Assembly (NCBI RefSeq): GCF_007830125.1
Contig: NZ_VLLG01000002.1
Span: forward strand, 1,310,550 to 1,374,549
Reading direction: 5' to 3'
DNA length: 64,000 nt
Source of the DNA: Chitinophaga japonensis
GTDB taxonomy: Bacteria; Bacteroidota; Bacteroidia; Chitinophagales; Chitinophagaceae
A model generated the notes under the pieces. That model was given only the letters and a program-made list of their open reading frames with translations. It searched no databases and was not told the DNA's origin. The position numbers were made by a program, and so were the translations under genes. Position 1 is the stretch's first letter, and each line of letters starts with the position of its first letter. This document shows, in pieces, positions 54,104 to 62,021 of this stretch.

Positions 54104-54141
54104 ACCAGGTGGATCTGCCGGCAGATCTACCTGGTTTTTTA
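54104..54141 (+). terminator. Rho-independent terminator after nadA
   Basis: A long stem, accaggtggatctgc paired with gcagatctacctggt (one mismatch) at 54104-54135, is followed by ttttt, about 100 bases after the nadA stop. Confidence 0.85.
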
Positions 54142-54245
54142 TGGAGGGAACAGAAACCGCAATAGGCGTCTTAGAGCCTGATGCTATAAGATCAGGGACC
54201 GCAGTTATTTTAAAAAGATAAACTTTTCGGCGGGATGGGGGCAGG

Positions 54246-54485
54246 CTACCCGATTTCTTCTACCCAGATAAAATCCGCTTCCGTTTTGCGCAGGGACAAA
54301 TTATAGCCGGCTACCATAATGGAGATGGGGTCGCCGAGGGGAGCAATTTTTTCCACCTTCACTGTTTCTCCCGGGACACAACCCATTTCCATCAATTTTA
54401 TGTGCAATTCGTCTTTTTCAAATGCGGTGATCACTGCACTTTTACCAATGCCGAGGGAAGACAGTTTTATCAGGCTCTTATTCAT
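54246..54485 (-). CDS. feoA: Stand-alone FeoA-domain protein
   Basis: A 79-residue FeoA/SH3-like protein: LSSLGIGKSAVITAFEKDEL, then LMEMGCVPGETVKVEKIAPL and PISIMVAGYNLSLRKTEA. FeoA supports FeoB in ferrous iron uptake. ATG at 54485 is correct because the next upstream codons lie in the promoter region, where -33 and -7 elements are found. No feoB or feoC in the window, so either feoB is elsewhere or the protein works separately. Confidence 0.85.
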   Translation of the reverse strand: MNKSLIKLSSLGIGKSAVITAFEKDELHIKLMEMGCVPGETVKVEKIAPLGDPISIMVAGYNLSLRKTEADFIWVEEIG

Positions 54486-54519
54486 TTTAAACGCGTTAGT
54501 TAAAAAACTCGGGAATAAG

Positions 54520-54550
54520 CAAAGGTACCTTGTGAAAGCCAATCAACAAA
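54520..54550 (-). promoter_or_regulatory. Promoter of feoA, with -33 and -7 elements
   Basis: On the minus strand TTTG (54550-54547) is separated by 19 bases from TACCTTTG (54527-54520), a full match to the Bacteroidota promoter pattern, with the ATG 35 bases downstream of the -7 box. Confidence 0.7.
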
Positions 54551-54625
54551 AAAGAGAAACGCAGCAATCAGAAATTTCACTATACTTTTACATCTGTTTA
54601 CAAAGCAATTTTCAAAGAAGAAATA

Positions 54626-55051
54626 ATGGCCATACATTTTACAGCGCTGGAGGTGAATGTGAAGCTGAAGAACAAAACGAACCTGAAAGCTTTTCTCAAA
54701 AAATTATTTGAAAGGGAAGGACAACAATTGCACGGTTTGCAATATGTATTTTGCAGCGACGCCTACCTGCTGGAGATGAACCAGCAATTTTTGCAGCATG
54801 ACACTTATACGGATATCATCACTTTTGAGTTGAGCGAGGTGGCGGGTACAACAGAAGGAGAAGTGTACATCAGCATAGACCGGGTAAGAGAGAATGCCGG
54901 GAAATTTAAAGTAGCGGAAGAGCAGGAACTGCACCGGGTAATTTTCCATGGCGCTCTGCATTTATGCGGATATAAGGATAAAACAAAAAAGGATGCCGCC
55001 CTGATGCGCCAGAAAGAAGATGAATGCCTGCAGTCGTATTTTGAAATGTAA
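54626..55051 (+). CDS. ybeY: rRNA maturation endoribonuclease YbeY
   Basis: A 141-residue YbeY, which acts in 16S rRNA 3'-end maturation and ribosome quality control. The zinc motif region reads HRVIFHGALHLCGYKDKT: the first two His are in place but the canonical third His (HGxLHLxGYDH) is replaced by KDK, as I recall for other Bacteroidota YbeY proteins. DIITFELSE provides the conserved D/F segment. Full length. The 55-57 kb noncoding region begins just past its stop. Confidence 0.88.
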   Translation: MAIHFTALEVNVKLKNKTNLKAFLKKLFEREGQQLHGLQYVFCSDAYLLEMNQQFLQHDTYTDIITFELSEVAGTTEGEVYISIDRVRENAGKFKVAEEQELHRVIFHGALHLCGYKDKTKKDAALMRQKEDECLQSYFEM

Positions 55052-55097
55052 GTATCCTGTTCATCCCCTTTTTTTGTTTCCTTGTTTGCAGGCATAA

Positions 55098-55113
55098 TGT
55101 TCCACGTGGAACA
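55098..55113. other. parS-like palindrome
   Basis: TGTTCCACGTGGAACA, a perfect 16-base palindrome of the form recognised by ParB in many bacteria (the Bacillus version has TTTC/GAAA at the outer positions, Pseudomonas uses GTTCCACGTGGAAC). It is extended by one A/T pair on both sides. No parA/parB gene is in the window. Confidence 0.75.
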
Positions 55114-55796
55114 TGTAGCGGAAGTATTAATCTTCTACCTTTTAAAACCTTCCCCGGTAAATCTGCTGCTACTTCTCTTTTGTAATGATTTCTACATTTT
55201 CCCGGCCGGGATTACAAAGGGTATTTGATAACCAGTGCTGGCTTTGCTGTTATTTTCTCTCTTTTTATACTCAACGGCATGCTGCCATAGAAGGGGAACG
55301 TCCTGTTCAGCAATCGTAAAGATATCTCTATTGGTTTCCGGGCGTCACTGCCTGGCCATGTGGTAGTAGGTAGCTTCATCGAAGCGCACCCGCGGCCGGC
55401 GGTAATAGATTGTCGGCTTCGTTGATTCTTTTTTTGGATGCAAAAAGGAGCCGGCAAAATCCTCTTGCGGGTAACATTGAAGAATTCCGTATCTACTTTA
55501 GTGAAACTGTTATTCCATTGGAGAGCCTGTTGAGCGATACAAGGCCTTATACTTATTCTGCCATTTAATAGCCTGGTTTCTTAAGTAATGATGGCATTGA
55601 TTGGAATATATTCAATGCTTTATAAGGCTAATTCATTTCCGGCATCGAAATGACCGGGCGGGGGAGTACTATGTTCTGCTAATGTAAACAGTTGCTTGCA
55701 ATGGTAAATAAGATTCAGCATACTTATGGCAACAGGATTACCTGGCAGGCTTAGCGTGGTTTGACATTGGTTTAAGTAATAGCTTGTAGTTAGCTA

Positions 55797-55879
55797 AGCT
55801 ATAGATAACCTATATCTTTTGGTATTAGGTTATCTATAGCTCATATATAGCGTATATATAGGTTACATATAGGTTATCT
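55797..55879. repeat. Inverted repeat with iterated ataggtta units
   Basis: Arms agctatagataaccta (55797-55812) and taggttatctatagct (55826-55841) are perfect complements with a 13-base loop. Two further ataggtta words follow at about 55859-55866 and 55870-55877 in direct orientation. This is inside the 1.3-kb noncoding block between two parS-like sites. Confidence 0.75.
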
Positions 55880-56281
55880 CAAGAAATGTCTCGTCCTTAA
55901 TATAGAGCCTGCTCTCTGAAGCGCTTTCTATTGGTAGGTAAATGCCCTTCGTTTATGGTGCATGATAGTGGGGCTGAACGATAGCTGGTTTCTGAATACA
56001 TTTTTTCGCATGCAGGAAGTATACAGGTATTTCCCGCACTAAACCACCAACACGGATCATATTGGGGTAGATACCCTGCATTCAAGTGGTTATTCCCTTA
56101 TGTAATGGAACATGTGAAGAAAGGCATGGTTTTCTACTCTTTCAACCCCAGGGTATAGCATTGGAGGAGAGGAGGGGATATCTATGTGGGGAAACTTAAA
56201 CCCGGTGCATACCCTTATATGGACAAGGCCATATCCTCAAACAGCAGTTACAGGGAATATAGAAATAAGTTATTGCCCCCA

Positions 56282-56297
56282 TGTTCCACGTGGAACA
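56282..56297. other. Second parS-like palindrome
   Basis: The identical 16-base palindrome TGTTCCACGTGGAACA recurs 1.18 kb from the first, 70 bases before mnmG. Two exact copies in one noncoding block make chance unlikely. Confidence 0.78.
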
Positions 56298-56334
56298 TAG
56301 AAATAAATACCCCCGCCATCTCCCTGCTTATATG

Positions 56335-56342
56335 TAATTTTG
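56335..56342 (+). promoter_or_regulatory. Probable -7 box for mnmG
   Basis: TAATTTTG fits TAnnTTTG and ends 25 bases before the mnmG ATG. No TTTG at standard distance upstream. Confidence 0.45.
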
Positions 56343-56367
56343 CAGTTCTTTAGATATAAATTAAGGT

Positions 56368-58236
56368 ATGTTTCCTTCTTATGACGTAATTGTAGTGGGC
56401 GCCGGACATGCAGGTTGTGAAGCTGCAGCGGCTGCTGCCAACATGGGCTCCCGGGTGTTGCTGGTGACCATGAACATGCAAACTATTGCCCAGATGAGCT
56501 GTAACCCTGCCATGGGAGGTATTGCCAAAGGGCAGATTGTGCGTGAAATAGATGCCCTGGGTGGATACTCCGGTATCATTACAGACCAGTCCATGATCCA
56601 GTTCCGGATGCTCAACCGTTCAAAGGGCCCCGCCATGTGGAGCCCCCGGGCGCAAAATGACCGGATGTTATTTGCTGCCAAATGGAGGGAAGCACTGGAA
56701 CAAACACCTAATGTGGACTTTTACCAGGACATGGTAAAGGGCCTGCTGGTAAAAGACGGACATTGTTATGGGGTAGTGACCGGCCTGGGGCATGAAATAA
56801 AATCCAAAGCTGTGGTGCTGACCAATGGCACTTTCCTGAATGGGGTGATGCATATCGGGGACAAACAGTTTGGCGGTGGCCGGGTAGCGGAAAGAGCTGC
56901 TACCGGTATTACCGAACAACTGGTAACCCTGGGCTTTGAAAGCGACCGCCTGAAAACAGGTACCCCTCCCCGTATTGATGGCCGCAGCCTGGACTACAGT
57001 AAAATGGAAGAGCAGAAAGGGGATGAAGAGATCACCGGCTTCTCCTATATGGAAGTGGAGAAGATTACCCCCTCCCAACAGAGAAGTTGCTGGATCACCT
57101 ACACCCATGGAGAGGTACATGAGGCCCTCAAAACAGGTTTCGACCGCTCACCTATGTTCCAGGGAAGGATACAGGGAGTAGGCCCGCGGTACTGTCCCAG
57201 CATTGAAGACAAGATCAACCGCTTTGCAGAAAGGGAAAGGCACCAGCTCTTTGTAGAACCGGAGGGTTGGAACACGGTGGAGATATATGTGAATGGGTTT
57301 TCTACCTCCCTGCCGGAAGATGTACAATACAAGGCCCTGCAGATGGTACCCGGTTTTGAAAACTGCCGGATGTTCCGCCCGGGCTATGCCATAGAGTATG
57401 ATTACTTTCCACCTACCCAACTGCAGTTCTCCCTGGAAACAAAGCAGGTACAAAACCTGTTCTTTGCCGGGCAGATAAATGGCACCACCGGTTATGAGGA
57501 GGCTGCCTGCCAGGGATTGATAGCAGGTATGAACGCACATCTCAAAGCAAATGGTCAGCCGCCTTTTGTATTGAAAAGGAGCGAGGCCTACATCGGGGTA
57601 CTGATAGATGACCTGATCAATAAGGGAACCGAGGAACCATACCGCATGTTCACCTCCCGGGCAGAGTTTCGTACCCTGCTGCGCCAGGATAATGCAGACC
57701 TCCGCCTCACGGAAAAAAGTTACCGGCTGGGGCTGGCATCGCAGGAGCGGATGGAAAAAGTACAGGCCAAACAGGAAGGGGTGGCAAAGGTGAAGGCCAT
57801 CCTGAAAGAACTGCCCCTGGACCCGGAGGATATTAATCACCTGCTGGAGGAAAAAAATTCTGCCCCCCTTACCCAGCGCCAGCGTGCCTGGCAAATACTG
57901 TTGCGCCCGTCCCTGGACTTGTGGTCTATGAAAAACAAGGTACAGAAAGTAGCACAGGCCCTGCAGGAATTTTCAAGAGAAGTATTGGAACAGGCAGAGA
58001 TCCAGATCAAGTATGAAGTATATATAGAAAAGGAAAATGAGCTGGTCAAAAAAATGAGCCAGTTGGAAGACCTGGTAATACCCGATGCTTTTGACTACAG
58101 CAAACTGGTTTCCCTGAGTTCCGAGGCCCGGCAGAAATTTAATAAAATTCGTCCCCGCACCCTGGGACAAGCGAGCCGGATCAGCGGAGTGAACCCCAGT
58201 GATGTGCAGATTTTGATGGTTTACATGGGCAGATAA
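56368..58236 (+). CDS. mnmG: tRNA uridine 5-carboxymethylaminomethyl modification enzyme MnmG (GidA)
   Basis: A 622-residue MnmG that with MnmE installs the carboxymethylaminomethyl group at U34 of certain tRNAs. The N-terminal FAD motif is VIVVGAGHAGCEAAAAAAN, followed by CNPAMGGIAKGQIVREIDAL and NGTFLNGVMHIG; the cysteine region SYDxL-type TGFSYMEVEKI and the C-terminal tRNA-binding helices (residues about 470-622, ending ASRISGVNPSDVQILMVYMG) are present. gidA near the origin is classical in many bacteria. Full length. Confidence 0.96.
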   Translation: MFPSYDVIVVGAGHAGCEAAAAAANMGSRVLLVTMNMQTIAQMSCNPAMGGIAKGQIVREIDALGGYSGIITDQSMIQFRMLNRSKGPAMWSPRAQNDRMLFAAKWREALEQTPNVDFYQDMVKGLLVKDGHCYGVVTGLGHEIKSKAVVLTNGTFLNGVMHIGDKQFGGGRVAERAATGITEQLVTLGFESDRLKTGTPPRIDGRSLDYSKMEEQKGDEEITGFSYMEVEKITPSQQRSCWITYTHGEVHEALKTGFDRSPMFQGRIQGVGPRYCPSIEDKINRFAERERHQLFVEPEGWNTVEIYVNGFSTSLPEDVQYKALQMVPGFENCRMFRPGYAIEYDYFPPTQLQFSLETKQVQNLFFAGQINGTTGYEEAACQGLIAGMNAHLKANGQPPFVLKRSEAYIGVLIDDLINKGTEEPYRMFTSRAEFRTLLRQDNADLRLTEKSYRLGLASQERMEKVQAKQEGVAKVKAILKELPLDPEDINHLLEEKNSAPLTQRQRAWQILLRPSLDLWSMKNKVQKVAQALQEFSREVLEQAEIQIKYEVYIEKENELVKKMSQLEDLVIPDAFDYSKLVSLSSEARQKFNKIRPRTLGQASRISGVNPSDVQILMVYMGR

Positions 58237-58337
58237 GTAATAATTTGATTTTCAGTGATTTAGTTCAGAAAAAAACGACTTCATTAGCTGCTTTTATTTA
58301 AACGATCTTAAGAAAAGCGGGACATAGTTCCAACGAA

Positions 58338-58396
58338 GGAGGTAAATGCGGAAAACGGGCTTTAAAATGCGTTTTCCGGACTTTGTCTCCTTTTTT
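58338..58396 (+). terminator. Likely terminator of mnmG, in the gap before the sigma gene
   Basis: Within the 309-base gap, cggaaaacg (58349-58357) pairs with cgttttccg (58370-58378), with outer ggag/ctcc pairing (58338-58341 with 58387-58390), followed by six Ts (58391-58396). The rest of the gap is AT-rich leader to the sigma gene with no clear -33/-7 pair. Confidence 0.55.
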
Positions 58397-58545
58397 CATA
58401 AAAAGTGGGGACAAAAGCAACGGTTTCCTATTAAGCTTCGTAAATAATATACCTGGATATGATAAAACAGGCATACATTTATACCTGTGAACAATGAAGG
58501 TGTCCCGTTGAGTGGGTACAAGGAAAAACAGGTAACAGTTATTTC

Positions 58546-59097
58546 GTGCACGAACTGAATGACATTATTGAAGGCTGCCGGCAATGGAACCGGAACAGCC
58601 AGGAATTATTGTACCGGCAATTCTATGGATATGCCATGAGTATTGCTTTGCGTTATGCACAGAATAAGGAAGAGGCTGTAGAAATTTTAAATGATGGATT
58701 TCTGAAAATATTTCAACACATCAAAGAATTTGATACGAATCGTCCCTTCAAGAGCTGGCTGGCCAAAATAGTGGTGAACACAGCCATCGATCATTTGCGC
58801 AGTAAAAAGAAGATCTCCTTTACCGAAGATATTACGCAGGTGTATGACCTGGGGGTGGACGATACTGCCCTGGACAAGCTCTCGTATGAAGAACTGCTGG
58901 TACTGGTACAAACCCTGCCGCCGGCTTACCGCACCGTGTTCAACCTTTACATCATGGAAGGATTTCAGCACCAGGAAATAGCCGAACGTTTAGGGATATC
59001 CGAAGGAACATCTAAATCCAATTTATTCAAGGCAAAAAAAATATTGAAAGAAAAAATAGAGAAAGCCATTAGTTATAATAATACGCTAAAAACATAA
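58546..59097 (+). CDS. ECF-type RNA polymerase sigma factor
   Basis: A 183-residue extracytoplasmic-function sigma factor. Region 2 reads YGYAMSIALRYAQNKEEAVE and ILNDGFLKIFQHI; region 4 reads LPPAYRTVFNLYIMEGFQHQ followed by EIAERLGISEGTSKSNLFKA, the helix-turn-helix that contacts the promoter -33 element. No extra C-terminal domain. Start is GTG at 58546. The anti-sigma-like barrel protein starts 28 bases downstream, so the pair is most likely cotranscribed and functionally coupled. Target promoters unknown. Confidence 0.92.
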   Translation: MHELNDIIEGCRQWNRNSQELLYRQFYGYAMSIALRYAQNKEEAVEILNDGFLKIFQHIKEFDTNRPFKSWLAKIVVNTAIDHLRSKKKISFTEDITQVYDLGVDDTALDKLSYEELLVLVQTLPPAYRTVFNLYIMEGFQHQEIAERLGISEGTSKSNLFKAKKILKEKIEKAISYNNTLKT

Positions 59098-59125
59098 AGG
59101 CCTTTTCATAAAGGTCTCAACAAAA

Positions 59126-60427
59126 ATGAGTGACGCGTTTGATAAAAAGTTACGTGAGAAATTAAGCGAAGGAGAGGTGCCATTTGATCCGGATGCCTGG
59201 AAAAAAATGGAAAAGAAACTCGATGCGCTTAATGATGACGGCCCCTCCAGGAAGCCTTTCTGGTGGTGGCTGGCGCCGCTGTTGCTTTTATTAATAGGTA
59301 CCGGTGCTTTTATGTGGTGGCGTCATACAGATCAACCGGGCAAACAACCTCCGGCCAGCGCTGAAGTGCCCGCCGCTGCTGACCCGGCAACGGTGGCCCC
59401 TGCAAAGGAAACACAGCCGCCGGTTACACGTGCTACACCTGCCGCACCCGCCGGTGAGCCCGCCCCAACAGTAAGTTCACCGTCAGCAGCCAAAACAGGT
59501 GCCGGTCAGCCTGTAACTCCTGCAGTACCCTCCCGGCCAGGCGAACAGGAGGTGGCTAATCCCGCTGTTGCAACCGGTAAACAAGCCCAGGCCCTGCAGC
59601 CGCCGGCAACAGGGACCCTCGTCCACCGGCAACAGCCACCTAACGTTACCGGGCCAACGACGGTTCCCGCAGCAAATAACATGCTGCACCTGTTATCCAC
59701 ATTGTATGCCGGGAATACCCCGGTGGCGGCAGACCTGCATGCCGTTCCCCGGGTATTATTAAAGGAAATAAAACCATTGCCGGAAGAAAACGGGCAGCAG
59801 AACAGGAAAGATCAGGTGCCTTCCCGCAAAGGATTCAGTGTAGGACTCATGCTGGGGCCTGTTTTTAACGTAGCGCCTTCTCTGCAATACGGGCGTATTG
59901 GCGTAGATGCAGGTATCCTGCTGAGCTATCATGTGAATAACCGCTGGTCTTTTTCCACCGGCGCCGTGTACAGCATGAAACCTTACGGGGGCACCCCCGG
60001 CGATTATGGCGTAACAAAGGACTGGCTGCCGCCTTATGATCCTGCCCATACTGTCAGGCAAATAGACGCCAATTGTAATGTGCTGGACATACCGCTGAAC
60101 ATTAATTATACTTTCATGGACCGGCCCAATTATGCGCTCAGTGCTACAGCCGGCATATCCAGCTACTTTATGCTGAAGGAAAAGTATACTTATAAGTACC
60201 AGGGTGTTTATGATAAGGGCTATGAGCTTCGCAACCAGAACAAGCATTATTTCTCCGTGCTCAACCTGGCATTTACTTACCAGTTCCCGCTTAGCAGGCA
60301 TTCCTCACTGGGCATCCAGCCTTTTGTAAAAGTGCCGCTAAAAGAAGTTGGCTACGGCCAGGTGAAATTGTATTCCACCGGGGTAACAATACAGATGAAT
60401 TTAAATATGCGGAGGAAGAACCGGTAG
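59126..60427 (+). CDS. Trans-envelope anti-sigma candidate: cytosolic segment, TM helix, Pro/Ala linker and outer-membrane barrel
   Basis: A 433-residue protein in four parts: cytosolic residues 1-43 (DAFDKKLREKLSEGEVPFD and a W-x-x-M-x-x-L helix), a transmembrane helix at 45-64 (WWWLAPLLLLLIGTGAFMWW), a 170-residue linker at 65-234 rich in Pro, Ala, Gln and Thr, and a C-terminal barrel at 235-433 (KGFSVGLMLGPVFNVAPSLQ, VGIDAG-like strands, GIQPFVKVPLKEVGYGQ). It follows the ECF sigma gene by 28 bases. The family of dual membrane-spanning anti-sigma factors (Dma) reported in Bacteroides fits this layout. Anti-sigma activity is inference. Confidence 0.8.
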   Translation: MSDAFDKKLREKLSEGEVPFDPDAWKKMEKKLDALNDDGPSRKPFWWWLAPLLLLLIGTGAFMWWRHTDQPGKQPPASAEVPAAADPATVAPAKETQPPVTRATPAAPAGEPAPTVSSPSAAKTGAGQPVTPAVPSRPGEQEVANPAVATGKQAQALQPPATGTLVHRQQPPNVTGPTTVPAANNMLHLLSTLYAGNTPVAADLHAVPRVLLKEIKPLPEENGQQNRKDQVPSRKGFSVGLMLGPVFNVAPSLQYGRIGVDAGILLSYHVNNRWSFSTGAVYSMKPYGGTPGDYGVTKDWLPPYDPAHTVRQIDANCNVLDIPLNINYTFMDRPNYALSATAGISSYFMLKEKYTYKYQGVYDKGYELRNQNKHYFSVLNLAFTYQFPLSRHSSLGIQPFVKVPLKEVGYGQVKLYSTGVTIQMNLNMRRKNR

Positions 60428-60475
60428 GCCCGCTGCCGTTTTTTTTCGTACATTGGTATAGAAACGTTATGAGCT

Positions 60476-61627
60476 ATGCCAAAACTATTCCTTACCGTAT
60501 GTGCCTGGCTGCTGCCGGGATTACTCCTTGCACAGGATACTACCGCCGGACAGGAAGCAGATCAATATCTGCTGGTTGGCACCTATACCAAAAAAACAAG
60601 TGAGGGTATCTATGTATATACCTTTAATACCCAAACCGGCGCGGTAAAACATGTGAGCACCGCTACCGGTGTGGATAATCCCTCTTACCTGGCAATTGCC
60701 CCGGATCAGCAGCATGTGTATAGCGTGAATGAAACCGGGACGGAAAGAACCGGTGGCGTAAGTGCTTTCCTGCTGGATCATGCCAGCGGGCAATTGCAGC
60801 TATTGAACAAGCAGCCGGCCGGGGGAGAAGGGCCCTGCTATATTAATACAGACCAGGATGGCCGCCATGTGCTGGTAGGCAACTATGCCAGCGGCAGCCT
60901 GTCAGTGCTCCCCGTGCAGGCAGACGGGAAAGTGGGCCCGCCCCTGCAAACTATCCAGCACACCGGCTCCAGTGTGAACAAGAACCGGCAGGAAAAGCCG
61001 CATGTGCATTGCGTGGAGTTTTCACCCGACTACCGGTTCCTGTATGTGCCGGACCTGGGTATTGATAAAGTAGGCATCTATCAATACACGCCGGAGCCGC
61101 CGCTTATGCTGCAGGAAGCAAATCCTTCATATGTGGGACTACCGCCGGGATCGGGCCCGCGGCATATTACTTTTCATCCCAACGGGAAGTGGGCCTACCT
61201 CATACATGAGCTGGATGGAAAAGTGAGCGCTTACCGCTACGATACCGGCCGTCTTACGCCGGTGCAAACAGTTTCCACGCTGCCGGCAGGCTTTAAGGGC
61301 GTAATATCCGGGGCCGATATCCATGTATCGCCGGACGGTAAATTTCTCTACGCTTCCAACCGGGGCAGCCTGAATAACATTGTGTATTATGCCATTCATC
61401 CTAATAGTGGGAAGCTGCAGCGTAAAGGGCAGCAATCCACCGGGGGAAAAACGCCCCGTAATTTTATGATAGACCCCTCCGGCCATTTTCTGCTGGCCGC
61501 CAACCAGGACACGGATAATATTGTTGTATTTAAACGGAACACTGTTACCGGCGCCCTGAAGCCAACCGGGGAAGAGATCAAAGTATCGATGCCCGTGTGT
61601 TTGAAGATGGTGCCGGTGCAGCAATAA
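60476..61627 (+). CDS. Exported lactonase-family (YbhE-like) beta-propeller
   Basis: A 383-residue exported seven-bladed propeller with signal peptide to about LAQDTTA. Repeats such as YLLVGTYTKKTSEGIYVYTF, SYLAIAPDQQHVYSVNETG, HVHCVEFSPDYRFLYVPDLG and GADIHVSPDGKFLYASNRG match the 6-phosphogluconolactonase/muconate-lactonizing YbhE family. Being exported, it is more likely a lactonase or sugar-lactone binder in the periplasm than a pentose phosphate enzyme. It begins 48 bases after the barrel gene and may be part of the same transcription unit. Confidence 0.85.
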   Translation: MPKLFLTVCAWLLPGLLLAQDTTAGQEADQYLLVGTYTKKTSEGIYVYTFNTQTGAVKHVSTATGVDNPSYLAIAPDQQHVYSVNETGTERTGGVSAFLLDHASGQLQLLNKQPAGGEGPCYINTDQDGRHVLVGNYASGSLSVLPVQADGKVGPPLQTIQHTGSSVNKNRQEKPHVHCVEFSPDYRFLYVPDLGIDKVGIYQYTPEPPLMLQEANPSYVGLPPGSGPRHITFHPNGKWAYLIHELDGKVSAYRYDTGRLTPVQTVSTLPAGFKGVISGADIHVSPDGKFLYASNRGSLNNIVYYAIHPNSGKLQRKGQQSTGGKTPRNFMIDPSGHFLLAANQDTDNIVVFKRNTVTGALKPTGEEIKVSMPVCLKMVPVQQ

Positions 61628-61673
61628 GAGGATTTGTGGCATAGCTTTTTCAGTATCATTTAAAAGTACTGGT

Positions 61674-62021
61674 ATGAAAAACAAAAAGAACAAGCCGGAC
61701 AAACCTCAGCCACCCAAAATGGATGAACAGGAACAGAAGCGGGATAAAACCTTTCCGGGCTATCCTACCTATCCCCCAAAAGAAGACATTATGAACCGGG
61801 GGGAACAGGAAGACCTGGATGTGGAAAACATGACCCGCTCCGCGCGGTTGAATAATGAAATGAAGCGGCGGGAAAATGAGCCGGATGAGCAGGAAGGCCT
61901 GGACGTGCCCGGTGCAGAGCTGGACGACCGGCAGGAATCCATTGGAGAAGAAGATGAGGAGAATAATTTCTACAGCCTGGGTGGAGAACGCCATGAGGAC
62001 CTGGAAGAAGATCCCTCATAG
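61674..62021 (+). CDS. Acidic, probably disordered small protein
   Basis: A 115-residue, highly charged protein with a basic N-terminus (MKNKKNKPDKPQPPKMDEQ), a TFPGYPTYPPKEDIM segment and an acidic remainder (DEQEGLDVPGAELDDRQ, GEEDEENNFYSLGGE). No signal peptide, membrane helix or catalytic motif. Its stop overlaps the stop of the convergent cardiolipin synthase gene by six bases. Small acidic proteins with the YPxYP pattern occur in Chitinophagaceae, to my recollection, without assigned function. Confidence 0.6.
   Translation: MKNKKNKPDKPQPPKMDEQEQKRDKTFPGYPTYPPKEDIMNRGEQEDLDVENMTRSARLNNEMKRRENEPDEQEGLDVPGAELDDRQESIGEEDEENNFYSLGGERHEDLEEDPS

Larger units (their letters stand above)
55052..56367. 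other. 1.3-kb gap upstream of mnmG with no credible gene
   Basis: The stretch carries parS-like palindromes at both ends (55098 and 56282), an inverted repeat with tataggttat words (55797-55879) and an apparent mnmG -7 box (56335). Two minus-strand open frames, at 55212-55457 and 55897-56085, have no family resemblance or plausible start context and are left out. Composition is more AT-rich than the flanking genes. The length alone is exceptional in this otherwise densely coded window. Confidence 0.7.

Noticed and set aside
55212-56085. Two minus-strand open frames (55212-55457 and 55897-56085) in the large gap
   Set aside because: No plausible ribosome-binding or promoter context, no domain resemblance, and they cover repeat-like sequence; a degenerate gene remnant is possible but not supported.
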